This document shows positions 19,521 to 26,998 of a stretch of DNA of 64,000 nucleotides, one piece after another. Under the pieces are notes generated by a model. The model was not told the DNA's origin and made no database searches. It saw nothing but the letters and a program-made list of their open reading frames with translations. This DNA comes from Massilia atriviolacea (GTDB lineage Bacteria; Pseudomonadota; Gammaproteobacteria; Burkholderiales; Burkholderiaceae_D): the NCBI RefSeq assembly GCF_003953935.1, contig NZ_RXLQ01000003.1:434001-498000 (forward strand). The letters are read 5' to 3'. The first letter of the stretch is position 1. Every line of letters starts with the position of its first letter. Position numbers and translations under genes: made by a program.

Positions 19521-20390
19521 TCAGAAAGCGTTCAGCGGGATCTTCAGGTAGCGCACGCCGTTGTCCTCGGGGTCCGGCAGGTGGCCGGCGTTGAGGTTGA
19601 CCTGGATCGCCGGCAGGATCAGGGTCGGCATGGCCAGGGTGGCGTCGCGCCGCGTGCGCATCGCCACGAAGTCGGCTTCGCTCACGCCGTCGTGCACATG
19701 GATGTTGTGGGCGCGCTGGTCGGCGACCGTGGTTTCCCATGCCGGTGCGCGGCCTTGCGGCGGATAGTCGTGGCACATGAACAGGCGCGTGGCCGGGGGC
19801 AGGGCGAGGATGCGCCGCACCGACCGGAACAGCTGCGATGCGCTGCCGCCGGGGAAGTCGCAGCGCGCCGTGCCCACATCGGGCATGAACAGGGTATCGC
19901 CCACGAACACGGCGTCGCCGATGCGGTAGGCCATGTCGGCCGGTGTGTGTCCCGGCACGTGCAGCGCGTGCGCTTGCAGCTCGCCGATGGCGAATTGTTC
20001 GTCCGGTTCGAACAGGTGGTTGAAGCGGGTCGGCTCGCCCGCATCGGCAAACAGCGCCGAAAAAGCGCGCTGCACGGTGCGGATGCCGGCGCCGATGGCG
20101 GTGCGTCCGCCCAGTTGCGCGGCCAGGTAAGGCGCGGCCGACAGATGGTCGGCGTGGGCATGGGTTTCGAGCAGCCACGCCACCGTGAGTGCGTGCGCGC
20201 GCACGAAAGCGACGACGCGGTCGGCCGATGTGGTGGACGTGCGCCCGGATGTGGGATCGAAATCGAGCACCGGATCGATGATCGCGCATGGCGTGCCGGG
20301 GCCCGCGTGGACCACGTAGGTGACGGTGGCGGTGCTGTCGTCGAAGAAGGGCTGGATCTGCGCTGGCGTGGAATGGATGGCGGTCGTCAT
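19521..20390 (-). CDS. MBL-fold hydrolase, persulfide dioxygenase/BlH-like
   Basis: 289 aa. Metal motif THAHADH with H77, H79, D81 and H82, then PGHTPADMAYRIGDAVFVGDTLFMPD and GTARCDFPGGSA, the pattern of ETHE1/Blh-type persulfide dioxygenases rather than glyoxalase II. The C-terminus extends into ILPAIQVNLNAGHLPDPEDNG, a block common to the bacterial Blh group. These enzymes oxidise glutathione persulfide or related sulfane sulfur in the cytoplasm, protecting against sulfide. No rhodanese or regulator is adjacent, so the assignment rests on sequence alone. Confidence 0.75.
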   Translation of the reverse strand: MTTAIHSTPAQIQPFFDDSTATVTYVVHAGPGTPCAIIDPVLDFDPTSGRTSTTSADRVVAFVRAHALTVAWLLETHAHADHLSAAPYLAAQLGGRTAIGAGIRTVQRAFSALFADAGEPTRFNHLFEPDEQFAIGELQAHALHVPGHTPADMAYRIGDAVFVGDTLFMPDVGTARCDFPGGSASQLFRSVRRILALPPATRLFMCHDYPPQGRAPAWETTVADQRAHNIHVHDGVSEADFVAMRTRRDATLAMPTLILPAIQVNLNAGHLPDPEDNGVRYLKIPLNAF

Positions 20391-20430
20391 GGCGCGATTA
20401 TAAGCTGACCGGGCGCGGCGGCAAGGCGTG

Positions 20431-20466
20431 AAAAAGCCCGGCGGTTCCGTTGGGAACTGGCCGGGC
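20431..20466 (-). terminator. Rho-independent terminator of the small membrane protein gene
   Basis: Minus strand: GCCCGGC/GCCGGGC outer stem (20436-20442 with 20460-20466) and GTTCC/GGAAC inner stem, followed by five T (20431-20435). It lies 18 bp after the stop at 20485. Confidence 0.8.
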
Positions 20467-20484
20467 TGGATGAGCGTGGATCGA

Positions 20485-20676
20485 CTACAGGTTCAGGCGT
20501 GGCAGGTAGCCGCCTGGAATGATGCCGAAGACCGACAGGACGATCAGGATCAGGAGAATGATGAACAGCACGCGGACGATCTGCGCCACCGGGGCGGGCA
20601 GTGGCAGCATGCTGACGAGCCACCAGATCAATCCGAAGATGACCAGGTAGATGATGAGGCTGATGAGGATATTCAT
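20485..20676 (-). CDS. Small hydrophobic membrane protein
   Basis: 63 aa with AGGAAAACAACA before the ATG at 20676. Two membrane segments (about 3-23 and 30-52) linked by a Pro-containing turn (LPLPAPVAQ), with GYLPRLNL at the end. This is the Thivi_2564-like/small-membrane-protein type that is common in proteobacteria and of unknown function. It is a monocistronic unit with its own terminator. Confidence 0.75.
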   Translation of the reverse strand: MNILISLIIYLVIFGLIWWLVSMLPLPAPVAQIVRVLFIILLILIVLSVFGIIPGGYLPRLNL

Positions 20677-20802
20677 TGTTGTTTTCCTATACGGCTGTTG
20701 TTATATAAGTAGTGCGTCGGAGTAGACAGAACCGACGATATCGGAAAAGCATGCGTCGATCCGTTCGGTAGGGCACATAAGCCGGTGTCTGGCGCGGGCG
20801 GA

Positions 20803-21890
20803 TGTCCACCCCGGTGCCAGGTCTGACAATCGGACACTGTCCACCCCGGTGCCAGGTCTGACAATCGGACACGGCCTCGGCATTAATGCAGCTCGGTTCG
20901 TGTCCACATCTGTCCACCCCGGTGCCAGGTCTGACAATCGGACACGGCCTCGGCATTAATGCAGCTCGGTTCGTGTCCACAGCTGTCCACCCCGGTGCCA
21001 GGTCTGACAATTGTCCACCCCGGTGCCAGGTCTGACAATTGTCCACCCCGGTGCCAGGTCTGACAATTGTCCACCCCGGTGCCAGGTCTGACAATCGGAC
21101 ACGGCCTCGGCATTAACGTGGTTCAGCTTGTCCACATCGGTGCCAGGTCTGACAATCGGACACGGCCTCGGCATTAATGCAGCTCAGCTCGTGTCCACAC
21201 CGGTGCCAGGTCTGACAATTGTCCACCCCGGTGCCAGGTCTGACAATCGGACCCGGCCTCGGCATCAACGTGGTTCAGCTCGTGTCCGAATGTCAGGTCC
21301 ACACCAGTGCCAGGTCTGACAATCGGACCCGGCCTCGGCATCAACGTGGTTCAGCTCGTGTCCGAATGTCAGGTCCACACCAGTGCCAGGTCTGACAATC
21401 GGACCCGGCCTCGGCATCAACGTGGTTCAGCTTGCCCACATCGGTGCCAGGTCTGACAATCGGACACTGTCCACCCCGGTGCCAGGTCTGACAATCGGAC
21501 ACGGCCTCGGCATCAACGTGGTTCAGCTTGTCCACATCGGTGCCAGGTCTGACTGTCCACATCGGTGCCAGGTCTGACAATCGGACACGGCCTCGGCATC
21601 AACGTGGTTCAGCTCGTGTCCGAATGTCATGTCCACACCAGTGCCAGGTCTGACAATCGGACACGGCCTCGGCATCAACGTGGTTCAGCTCGTGTCCGAA
21701 TCTCAGACCTGGCACCGGGAGGGACAAGACCTGGCACCGGGAGGGACACGGCCTCGGCATCAACGTGGTTCAGCTCGTGTCCGAATGTCAGACCTGGCAC
21801 CGGGTGGGACACGGCCTCGGCATCAACGTGGCTCAGCTCGTGTCCGAATGTCAGACCTGGCACCGGGGTGGACACGGACTCGGCGTTGGG
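20803..21890. repeat. REP-like array of two alternating short elements, about 1.1 kb
   Basis: Two elements alternate. Element A has the core GGTGCCAGGTCTGAC and is bounded by TGTCC and GGACA. Forward copies begin at 20813, 20848, 20921, 20994, 21022, 21050, 21078, 21139, 21202, 21230, 21306, 21382, 21443, 21478, 21539, 21564 and 21640; inverted copies are at 21703, 21726 (degenerate), 21787 and 21850. Element B (GGCCTCGGCATYAAYG..., about 38 nt, bounded by GGACACG and CGTGTCC, so a hairpin) begins at 20873, 20946, 21103, 21164, 21255, 21331, 21407, 21503, 21589, 21665, 21750 and 21813. Period varies from 25 to 76 bp. Reading frames through it (SDLAPGW...) are judged artefacts. Confidence 0.9.
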
Positions 21891-21919
21891 CAGCGGTGTC
21901 GTTGCCGGCGGGGGCGTTT

Positions 21920-22291
21920 TTAGTCGACCGGGACGCGGCGGATGGCGCGGGCGCGGCCGCGGAAGGGGCGGCCGTACATGGTCTGGATGCCGCTCGTGAA
22001 ATTCTGCCCCCACACCAGGTGCGCACGCGGCTCCTGCGTTTCGCATGACCAGTACCATACCCGCTGGAAATGTTCGTGCAGATTGGCGTACAGCAGGGCC
22101 AGCTCGCGCCGCGTCGGCAATTCCCCGCCGCAGGCCAGCGCCCAATCGCGGGCGATTCCCCACGGAACATCTTCCACTTCTTCCGGCAACAGCACCAGGT
22201 GGTGGTCGCGGCTGTTGTTCTTTCCAAGTATTAAACCAGCGTAGTGCTCGCCGGCGGGGAGGGTGTGTTTGACAGCGGTGTAGTCGCGCAT
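21920..22291 (-). CDS. DUF1566-like (Lcl C-terminal) protein
   Basis: 123 aa from ATG 22291, which has GGAG six bases upstream. The core DWALACGGELPTRRELALLY followed by FQRVWYWSCE and GRARAIRRVPVD is the DUF1566/Lcl C-terminal fold, seen in surface and phage tail-tip proteins; here it stands alone without a signal peptide. It ends 30 bp from the repeat array, which could have displaced downstream sequence. Divergent from the beta-helix lipoprotein gene. Confidence 0.65.
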   Translation of the reverse strand: MRDYTAVKHTLPAGEHYAGLILGKNNSRDHHLVLLPEEVEDVPWGIARDWALACGGELPTRRELALLYANLHEHFQRVWYWSCETQEPRAHLVWGQNFTSGIQTMYGRPFRGRARAIRRVPVD

Positions 22292-22378
22292 GGGGGCTCC
22301 GTCATGGTGGTTGTCCTCCTTAGAGCAGCCCGACGCACGCGAGTTGCACCGCCGCGTTTGATTTCCATCCGGAAAATA

Positions 22379-22418
22379 CAAGTATGGTTCACATACTTGA
22401 CAAAAATTTTCCTGTCAA
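22379..22418. promoter_or_regulatory. Two overlapping dyads in a divergent intergenic region
   Basis: CAAGTATG-N5-CATACTTG (22379-22399) is a perfect 8-bp inverted repeat. TTGACA-N10-TGTCAA (22397-22418) overlaps its right end. They lie between the DUF1566-like gene and the beta-helix gene in an AT-rich patch and look like operators of a dimeric regulator. TTGACA at 22397 could also be a -35 box, but no good -10 follows at 17 bp. Confidence 0.5.
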
Positions 22419-22487
22419 ATCATTGAACCTAATCATTTGATCCCGCTCAAACCTTGCTCATTCACGTCACAAGGTAAGGAACCTGTA

Positions 22488-23966
22488 ATGAAAAAATTTG
22501 TCACCTTTGCTTCGGAAATCCGTGTCAACGCGTTGCTTTGCAGCAGCATGACGGTCTTGCTGGCCGCTTGCGGCGGCGGCAGCGGCGAACAGGGCTTGTC
22601 CCAGGCTAAGCAACAAACGCAGACCGCCGGCACCATGGTCAGTGTCGCCGCCGCCGCCACCGAGGCGTCGCCGGCCGACGCGCTGATGGCCGTCCGTGCC
22701 GATGGCGAGCAATCCGGATCCGCTGCTGTCGTCGCCCAGGATATCGCCGTCCAGGCGGCGGACGCCGCCCCAGCCAATTACAGCGAAAAGGATTTTGCCC
22801 TGGTCGGCTACGGCGCCGGCGACGCCATGCCCGCCAGCGCCACCGCCTACGGCGCCACCGATGCGGCTGCGCTGGCCGCCGCCGGCGCGCCCCTGGGCGC
22901 CGATGCCAGTTCCCCGGCCTCGGCCGTGATTCCCTCGACGACCTACAAGTTCTACGTGGCGCCGAACGGCAACGACAACAACGCCGGCAGCGCGTCCGCG
23001 CCGTTCAGGACGATCGCCCGGGCGGCGCGCGCCGCCAGGGCCAGCACCACCGTCTTTGTGGCGCCCGGCACCTACGCCGGCGGCATCAAGACCACCGTCA
23101 GCGGCAATGCCTCGGGGCGCATCTACTTTGTCTCGACCACCAAATGGGGCGCGAAGATCGTCGTTGCCGGTTCCAGCGGCAAGGCCGGTTGGGATAATCG
23201 CGGCAACTACGTCGATATCGTCGGCTTCGAAGTCAACGGGAACGGCGGCAAGTGGACCAGCGGCATCTACAACGGCGGTTCCTACGATATGATTCGCGGC
23301 AATTACGTGCACCATGTCGCCAAGGGTGTCGGCTGCAACAGCGCCGGCGGGTCGGCGATCGGCGTGGACAGCTACTACAAGGGCGTCAAGTCGGACGTGG
23401 TCGGCAACCTCGTGCACGATATCGGCCCGGCCGGCTGCCGCTTTATCCAGGGCATTTATGTCAGCACCTCGGGCAGCGTGAAGAACAATGTGGTCTACCG
23501 CGTGTCGGAAGGCGCGATCCACCTGTGGCACGACGCCAACCGCGTGATCATCACGAATAACACGGTGACGACCTCGAACACCGGCATCATCGTCGGCGGC
23601 GGCGACTTCTATCACACCAGGGGACCGGCCGATTACATTGCCGTGTACAGCAACATCGTATACGACAACAAGATGGGCATTTCGGAGCAGGGCAAGACGG
23701 GCAAGAACAATACCTACCGCAACAACTTGGTATTCAAGAACTCGACCTACAACTTCCAGCTCAAGAATGGCCTGAGCCACTCGGGCACCGTCAGTTCCGA
23801 GCCCCTGTTCGTGTCGTACACCCGCACCGGCACGCCGGACCTGCGCCTGAGCAGCAGCTCGCCTGCGATCGGGCGCGCTACCCCGACCGAGGCGTTGCCG
23901 TACGACTTCCTGGAACGTCCGCGCGATACCAGCACCGGTTTCGACATCGGCGCCTATCAGCACTAA
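22488..23966 (+). CDS. Parallel beta-helix lipoprotein
   Basis: 492 aa from ATG 22488 with AAGGTAAGGA upstream. Lipobox LLAACGGG puts the lipidated Cys at about residue 28. An Ala-rich linker to about 150 is followed by KFYVAPNGNDNNAGSASAPF (the DUF1565 start of right-handed beta-helix proteins) and repeated NNxV coils (NYVHHVAKG, NLVHDIG, NNVVYRV, NNTVTTSNTG), ending FDIGAYQH. Such folds are polysaccharide lyases or hydrolases, or binding scaffolds; no catalytic set can be named. Outer-membrane or surface location is likely. Possibly controlled by the dyads at 22379-22418. Confidence 0.85.
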   Translation: MKKFVTFASEIRVNALLCSSMTVLLAACGGGSGEQGLSQAKQQTQTAGTMVSVAAAATEASPADALMAVRADGEQSGSAAVVAQDIAVQAADAAPANYSEKDFALVGYGAGDAMPASATAYGATDAAALAAAGAPLGADASSPASAVIPSTTYKFYVAPNGNDNNAGSASAPFRTIARAARAARASTTVFVAPGTYAGGIKTTVSGNASGRIYFVSTTKWGAKIVVAGSSGKAGWDNRGNYVDIVGFEVNGNGGKWTSGIYNGGSYDMIRGNYVHHVAKGVGCNSAGGSAIGVDSYYKGVKSDVVGNLVHDIGPAGCRFIQGIYVSTSGSVKNNVVYRVSEGAIHLWHDANRVIITNNTVTTSNTGIIVGGGDFYHTRGPADYIAVYSNIVYDNKMGISEQGKTGKNNTYRNNLVFKNSTYNFQLKNGLSHSGTVSSEPLFVSYTRTGTPDLRLSSSSPAIGRATPTEALPYDFLERPRDTSTGFDIGAYQH

Positions 23967-24034
23967 TCGCCCTTGAAACAGCGGTAACTCCCCCGATGCG
24001 CATGGCCGGTGACGGCTGGCGCATCGTCAATACG

Positions 24035-24062
24035 GCACGCCCGGCTCCGCGAGCGGGCGTGC
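24035..24062. terminator. Hairpin between the beta-helix and sugar dehydrogenase genes
   Basis: GCACGCCCG/CGGGCGTGC forms a perfect 9-bp stem with a 10-nt loop, 69 bp after the beta-helix stop. No T-run follows, so termination is uncertain. Confidence 0.4.
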
Positions 24063-24122
24063 GCATTCGGCAGCGATCCGGTACGATGAAGGGAGAACCC
24101 CAATCGTCGAAGGAGAAACCTG

Positions 24123-25280
24123 ATGTTGCCTACCCCATTGTCTTGCTGTATCGCTGCCGCACTGAGCGCGCTGGCGCTGCCCGCCGCGCTGGCCCAGTTG
24201 CCCACCAGCGATGCGCCGCCCGCCGCCAAAGGCTGGCGCGCGGAAACGGTGAGCGAAGGCTTGTCGCATCCCTGGGCCATGGGCTGGCTGCCGGACGGCC
24301 GCCTGCTGGTCACTACCAAGAACGGCAAGCTGTATCTGCTCAAGGGCAAGCGCTTCGAGGAGGTGCCGATGGACGGCTTGCCGCCGGTCTTCTCCAACGG
24401 GCAGGGCGGCTTGCTCGACATCGCCGTCCATCCGGGCGACAAGACCAATCCCCGCATCTACATGACCATGGCCACCGGTACCGACGAGGCCAACCGGACC
24501 ACCCTGGTGCAGGGCGTGTTCGACGGCAAGCGCGTGAGCGGCATCAAGACCCTGTTCCGCGCCCAGCCCGACAAGAGCGGCGGCCAGCACTTCGGCTCGC
24601 GCCTGCTGTGGCACAAGGACGGCACCTTGTTGATGAGCATCGGCGATGGCGGTAATCCGCCGCAGCAGATCGGCGGCATGCTGGCGCGCGACCAGGCCCA
24701 GAACCTGGGCAGCCACAACGGTTCGATCCTGCGCCTGACCGATGCCGGCAAGGCCGCACCGGGCAATCCGCTGGCCAGCCGTCCGGGCGCGCTGCCGGAA
24801 ATCTGGAGCTACGGCCACCGCAACATCCAGGGCATGGCGCTCGACGCCAGCGGCCGCGTGTGGGCGACCGAACACGGACCGCGCGGCGGCGATGAACTGA
24901 ACCTGGTCGAAGCCGGTCAAAACTATGGCTGGCCGCTGCAAAGCTACGGGCGCGATTACCGCACGGGCGAAGCGGTCGGCCAGCCGGTGGTGCCCGGCAT
25001 GACCCAACCCCGGATTGCGTGGGTGCCATCGCCGGGCGCGTCCGGCCTGGTGCAGTACAGCGGCAGCCAGTTCCCCCAATGGCGCGGCAGCCTGTTCAGC
25101 GGCGGCCTGGCCACCACGGACCTGCGACGCATCGTGCTCGACAAGGATGCGAACGTGGTCGCGCAGGAACGCCTCAATATCGGCAAGCGCGTGCGCGATG
25201 TGCGCCAGGGGCCGGATGGCCATCTGTACGTGATGACGGACGAAGATAACGGCCAGTTGCTGCGGATCGTGGCCCAGTGA
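24123..25280 (+). CDS. PQQ-dependent soluble aldose sugar dehydrogenase
   Basis: 385 aa; GAAGGAG precedes ATG 24123. Signal peptide 1-24 (ALAALPAALA type, cleaving near AQLPTS). Six-bladed propeller of the GDH-B/YliI (Asd) family: SHPWAMGWLPDGRLLVT, GQGGLLDIAVHP, SIGDGG, SYGHRNIQGMALD and ATEHGPRGGDELNLV, which carry the PQQ/Ca-binding and catalytic His positions. It would oxidise aldose sugars in the periplasm and pass electrons to the respiratory chain; PQQ synthesis genes are not in the window. Single gene. Confidence 0.9.
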   Translation: MLPTPLSCCIAAALSALALPAALAQLPTSDAPPAAKGWRAETVSEGLSHPWAMGWLPDGRLLVTTKNGKLYLLKGKRFEEVPMDGLPPVFSNGQGGLLDIAVHPGDKTNPRIYMTMATGTDEANRTTLVQGVFDGKRVSGIKTLFRAQPDKSGGQHFGSRLLWHKDGTLLMSIGDGGNPPQQIGGMLARDQAQNLGSHNGSILRLTDAGKAAPGNPLASRPGALPEIWSYGHRNIQGMALDASGRVWATEHGPRGGDELNLVEAGQNYGWPLQSYGRDYRTGEAVGQPVVPGMTQPRIAWVPSPGASGLVQYSGSQFPQWRGSLFSGGLATTDLRRIVLDKDANVVAQERLNIGKRVRDVRQGPDGHLYVMTDEDNGQLLRIVAQ

Positions 25281-25358
25281 ACCGGCGCGGTAAGCCTGCG
25301 CAGTAAACCGGCGCAGTAAAGCGGCGCAGTAAAGCGGCGCAGTAAACCGGCGCCGTAA
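25281..25358. repeat. 13-bp tandem repeat, six copies
   Basis: Beginning at the base after the stop codon, six 13-bp units follow the pattern ACCGGCGCAGTAA with one or two changes each (starts 25281, 25294, 25307, 25320, 25333, 25346). Every unit carries TAA in the same unit position; as 13 is not a multiple of three, the repeats put stop codons in all forward frames. Confidence 0.9.
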
Positions 25359-25366
25359 ACGGCGGC

Positions 25367-25440
25367 GGCCCGCCGCAGCGCATGTCGATTGCGCTGCGGC
25401 GGGCCGACATGGCCGCGTCACCCCGGGGCCGGGGTGACGC
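25367..25440. terminator. Twin long hairpins between convergent genes
   Basis: Two perfect inverted repeats: GGCCCGCCGCAGCGCA with its complement (25367-25382 and 25390-25405, 7-nt loop), and GCGTCACCCCGG with its complement (25415-25426 and 25429-25440). They separate the sugar dehydrogenase from the convergent DUF4214 gene and probably terminate or protect transcripts from both sides, although neither has a T-run. Confidence 0.6.
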
Positions 25441-25453
25441 CGGCGCCCGGGTC

Positions 25454-26821
25454 CTAGAAGAACAGGGCCGGTGCGTCGCCCGCGCTTTCCAGGCCGACCA
25501 GTTCGATCGCCGGGCTGTCCGCCTGCGCGAACGGCACATCGCCCGCATGGTCGGGTGCGCTCTTCGGCGTGCTGATCTTGACCAGGGCCCGGTCGACGTC
25601 CTTCTGGAAGTTCGGCACATTGCTCCATGGGCTGACCGACGCCAGCAGGTCGCGCACGGTGGCGGCGGCCGAGGCGGTCGAATACACCGCCGCTTTTTCA
25701 GGGGTATCGAGCGTGAAGGTGAAGTTCGACGCGATGTCGACCTTGTTGGCCACGATCGCCTTGTCCGACAAGCCCTGGGCCGTCGTGTTGTTCTGCGCGC
25801 CGGCCATGATCGACAGCGAGGCGTTGGCGCGCGTCAATGCGCCCGAATCGATGGCGTTGGCCCAGAAGGCCAGGCCTTCCTGGTCGGGAGCGCGGTTGAG
25901 CACGTTGGTGTAGATGGCGTTGACGAAGGCCTTGCTGTCGCCCGAATACAGGGCTTTAGATTCGGCGCTCAGGCCGAAGGAATCGATCAGGCTGCGGATG
26001 TTCTGGTCGGTGTTGTACTTGGCCGCCAGCTCGTTGACGGTGGTCGGTGCGTTCAGTTTCGCCAGCTGGTCCTGGAAGCTGACCAGCCCGCCCGCATCGG
26101 CGGCGCGGCCGAAATAGCTCACGTACAGGGACTGGGTCAGCTCGGTGTACTTGATGTCGATGGTTTTGTCGGCAAACTTGATCTGCTCGACACCGGTGAG
26201 CACATCGGGTGCGTCGGTGCCGCTTTTGGTCGACACGGTCAGGCTGTCGCCGGACTTGAGGAGCTTGACGGCGGCACGGTTGCCGCTGTAGCTGACACTG
26301 TCGAAACCGGCGCCGGCATTGATGTTTTCCTTGAACGTGGTGGCGACCAGGGCGTCGTCGCCCGCCGTGCCGTTCAGGGCGTACGGTGCGATGCCCGGTG
26401 CGGGGATCGAGTCCTTGTCGCCGTAGATGCCGATGCCGGCCAGGGTCGCGCCGGACTGCTTCCAGCCTGCCCACATATAAAAGGTGCCGGAATAGGGCGC
26501 CACGAAGTCGTTCAGGACCGAGGCGTCCTTGAGCGTTTCTTTTTCGCTGCCGGCGAGCGCATTGCCGTGCTGGTCGTAAATGATGATCATGCTCGGATCG
26601 ATGTCGCTGAAACTGAGGAAGTCGTAATTCATGCCCTCGGTGCCGGTCCACGAAAAGGTCGGCGAGGCACTGCGCGCGCTCGTGGTGAACTCGGCCTGGA
26701 TATCCCAGCCCTCGGTGTTGCTGCCACTGGTCGGCTTGTAGTCGCCAAAGACCAGCTTGTGCGCATTGACCATCATCAGCGGCGGCAGGTCGGGGAAGAG
26801 ATCGATCGTCTTGTAAGTCAT
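25454..26821 (-). CDS. DUF4214 surface protein (RTX-related)
   Basis: 455 aa; ATG 26821 has AAAGGACC upstream. The N-terminal 150 residues form a pre-peptidase-like beta domain (EFTTSARSASPTFSW, YAPYSGTFYMW-like). A degenerate calcium-binding/RTX-type strand region follows (NGTAGDDALVATTF ... DVLTGVEQIKFAD), then DUF4214 helices (SLYVSYFGRAADAGGLVSF and AIYTNVLNRAPDQEGLAFW). DUF4214 is linked to secreted S-layer-like or adhesive proteins; no N-terminal signal exists, so type I secretion through a C-terminal signal is inferred. No T1SS genes lie nearby. Confidence 0.85.
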   Translation of the reverse strand: MTYKTIDLFPDLPPLMMVNAHKLVFGDYKPTSGSNTEGWDIQAEFTTSARSASPTFSWTGTEGMNYDFLSFSDIDPSMIIIYDQHGNALAGSEKETLKDASVLNDFVAPYSGTFYMWAGWKQSGATLAGIGIYGDKDSIPAPGIAPYALNGTAGDDALVATTFKENINAGAGFDSVSYSGNRAAVKLLKSGDSLTVSTKSGTDAPDVLTGVEQIKFADKTIDIKYTELTQSLYVSYFGRAADAGGLVSFQDQLAKLNAPTTVNELAAKYNTDQNIRSLIDSFGLSAESKALYSGDSKAFVNAIYTNVLNRAPDQEGLAFWANAIDSGALTRANASLSIMAGAQNNTTAQGLSDKAIVANKVDIASNFTFTLDTPEKAAVYSTASAAATVRDLLASVSPWSNVPNFQKDVDRALVKISTPKSAPDHAGDVPFAQADSPAIELVGLESAGDAPALFF

Positions 26822-26927
26822 TCTGGTCCTTTGGGGCAATATTTTCTAAGGTTCACACTTTATAAAAATTTCCAGCTTGAATTCTATTCAATTGTAACTA
26901 AGCAACGTTGAAGTGATGTAAAAGACG

Positions 26928-26953
26928 AAAAAAAGCCCACGCGGGCGTGGGCT
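26928..26953 (-). terminator. Rho-independent terminator of the lectin gene
   Basis: Minus strand: AGCCCACG/CGTGGGCT stem (26934-26941 with 26946-26953) with a 4-nt loop, then seven T. It starts 46 bp after the lectin stop codon. Confidence 0.85.
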
Positions 26954-26998
26954 GCGGTGAAGCGATGCTCTGTTAACTACTTGTTTTAACGACGCGAT

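Noticed and set aside
18079-20289. 736-aa open frame opposite the M28 peptidase and MBL genes
   Set aside because: His/Arg/Gly-rich antisense frame without domains; both sense genes are well supported.
20803-21890. CRISPR array
   Set aside because: Unit spacing varies from 25 to 76 bp, the sequence between cores is itself repeated, copies occur in both orientations and no cas gene is present.
20687-22048. Open frames such as SDLAPGW... through the repeat array
   Set aside because: They exist in several frames and both strands only because the repeat lacks stops; no ribosome site or family.
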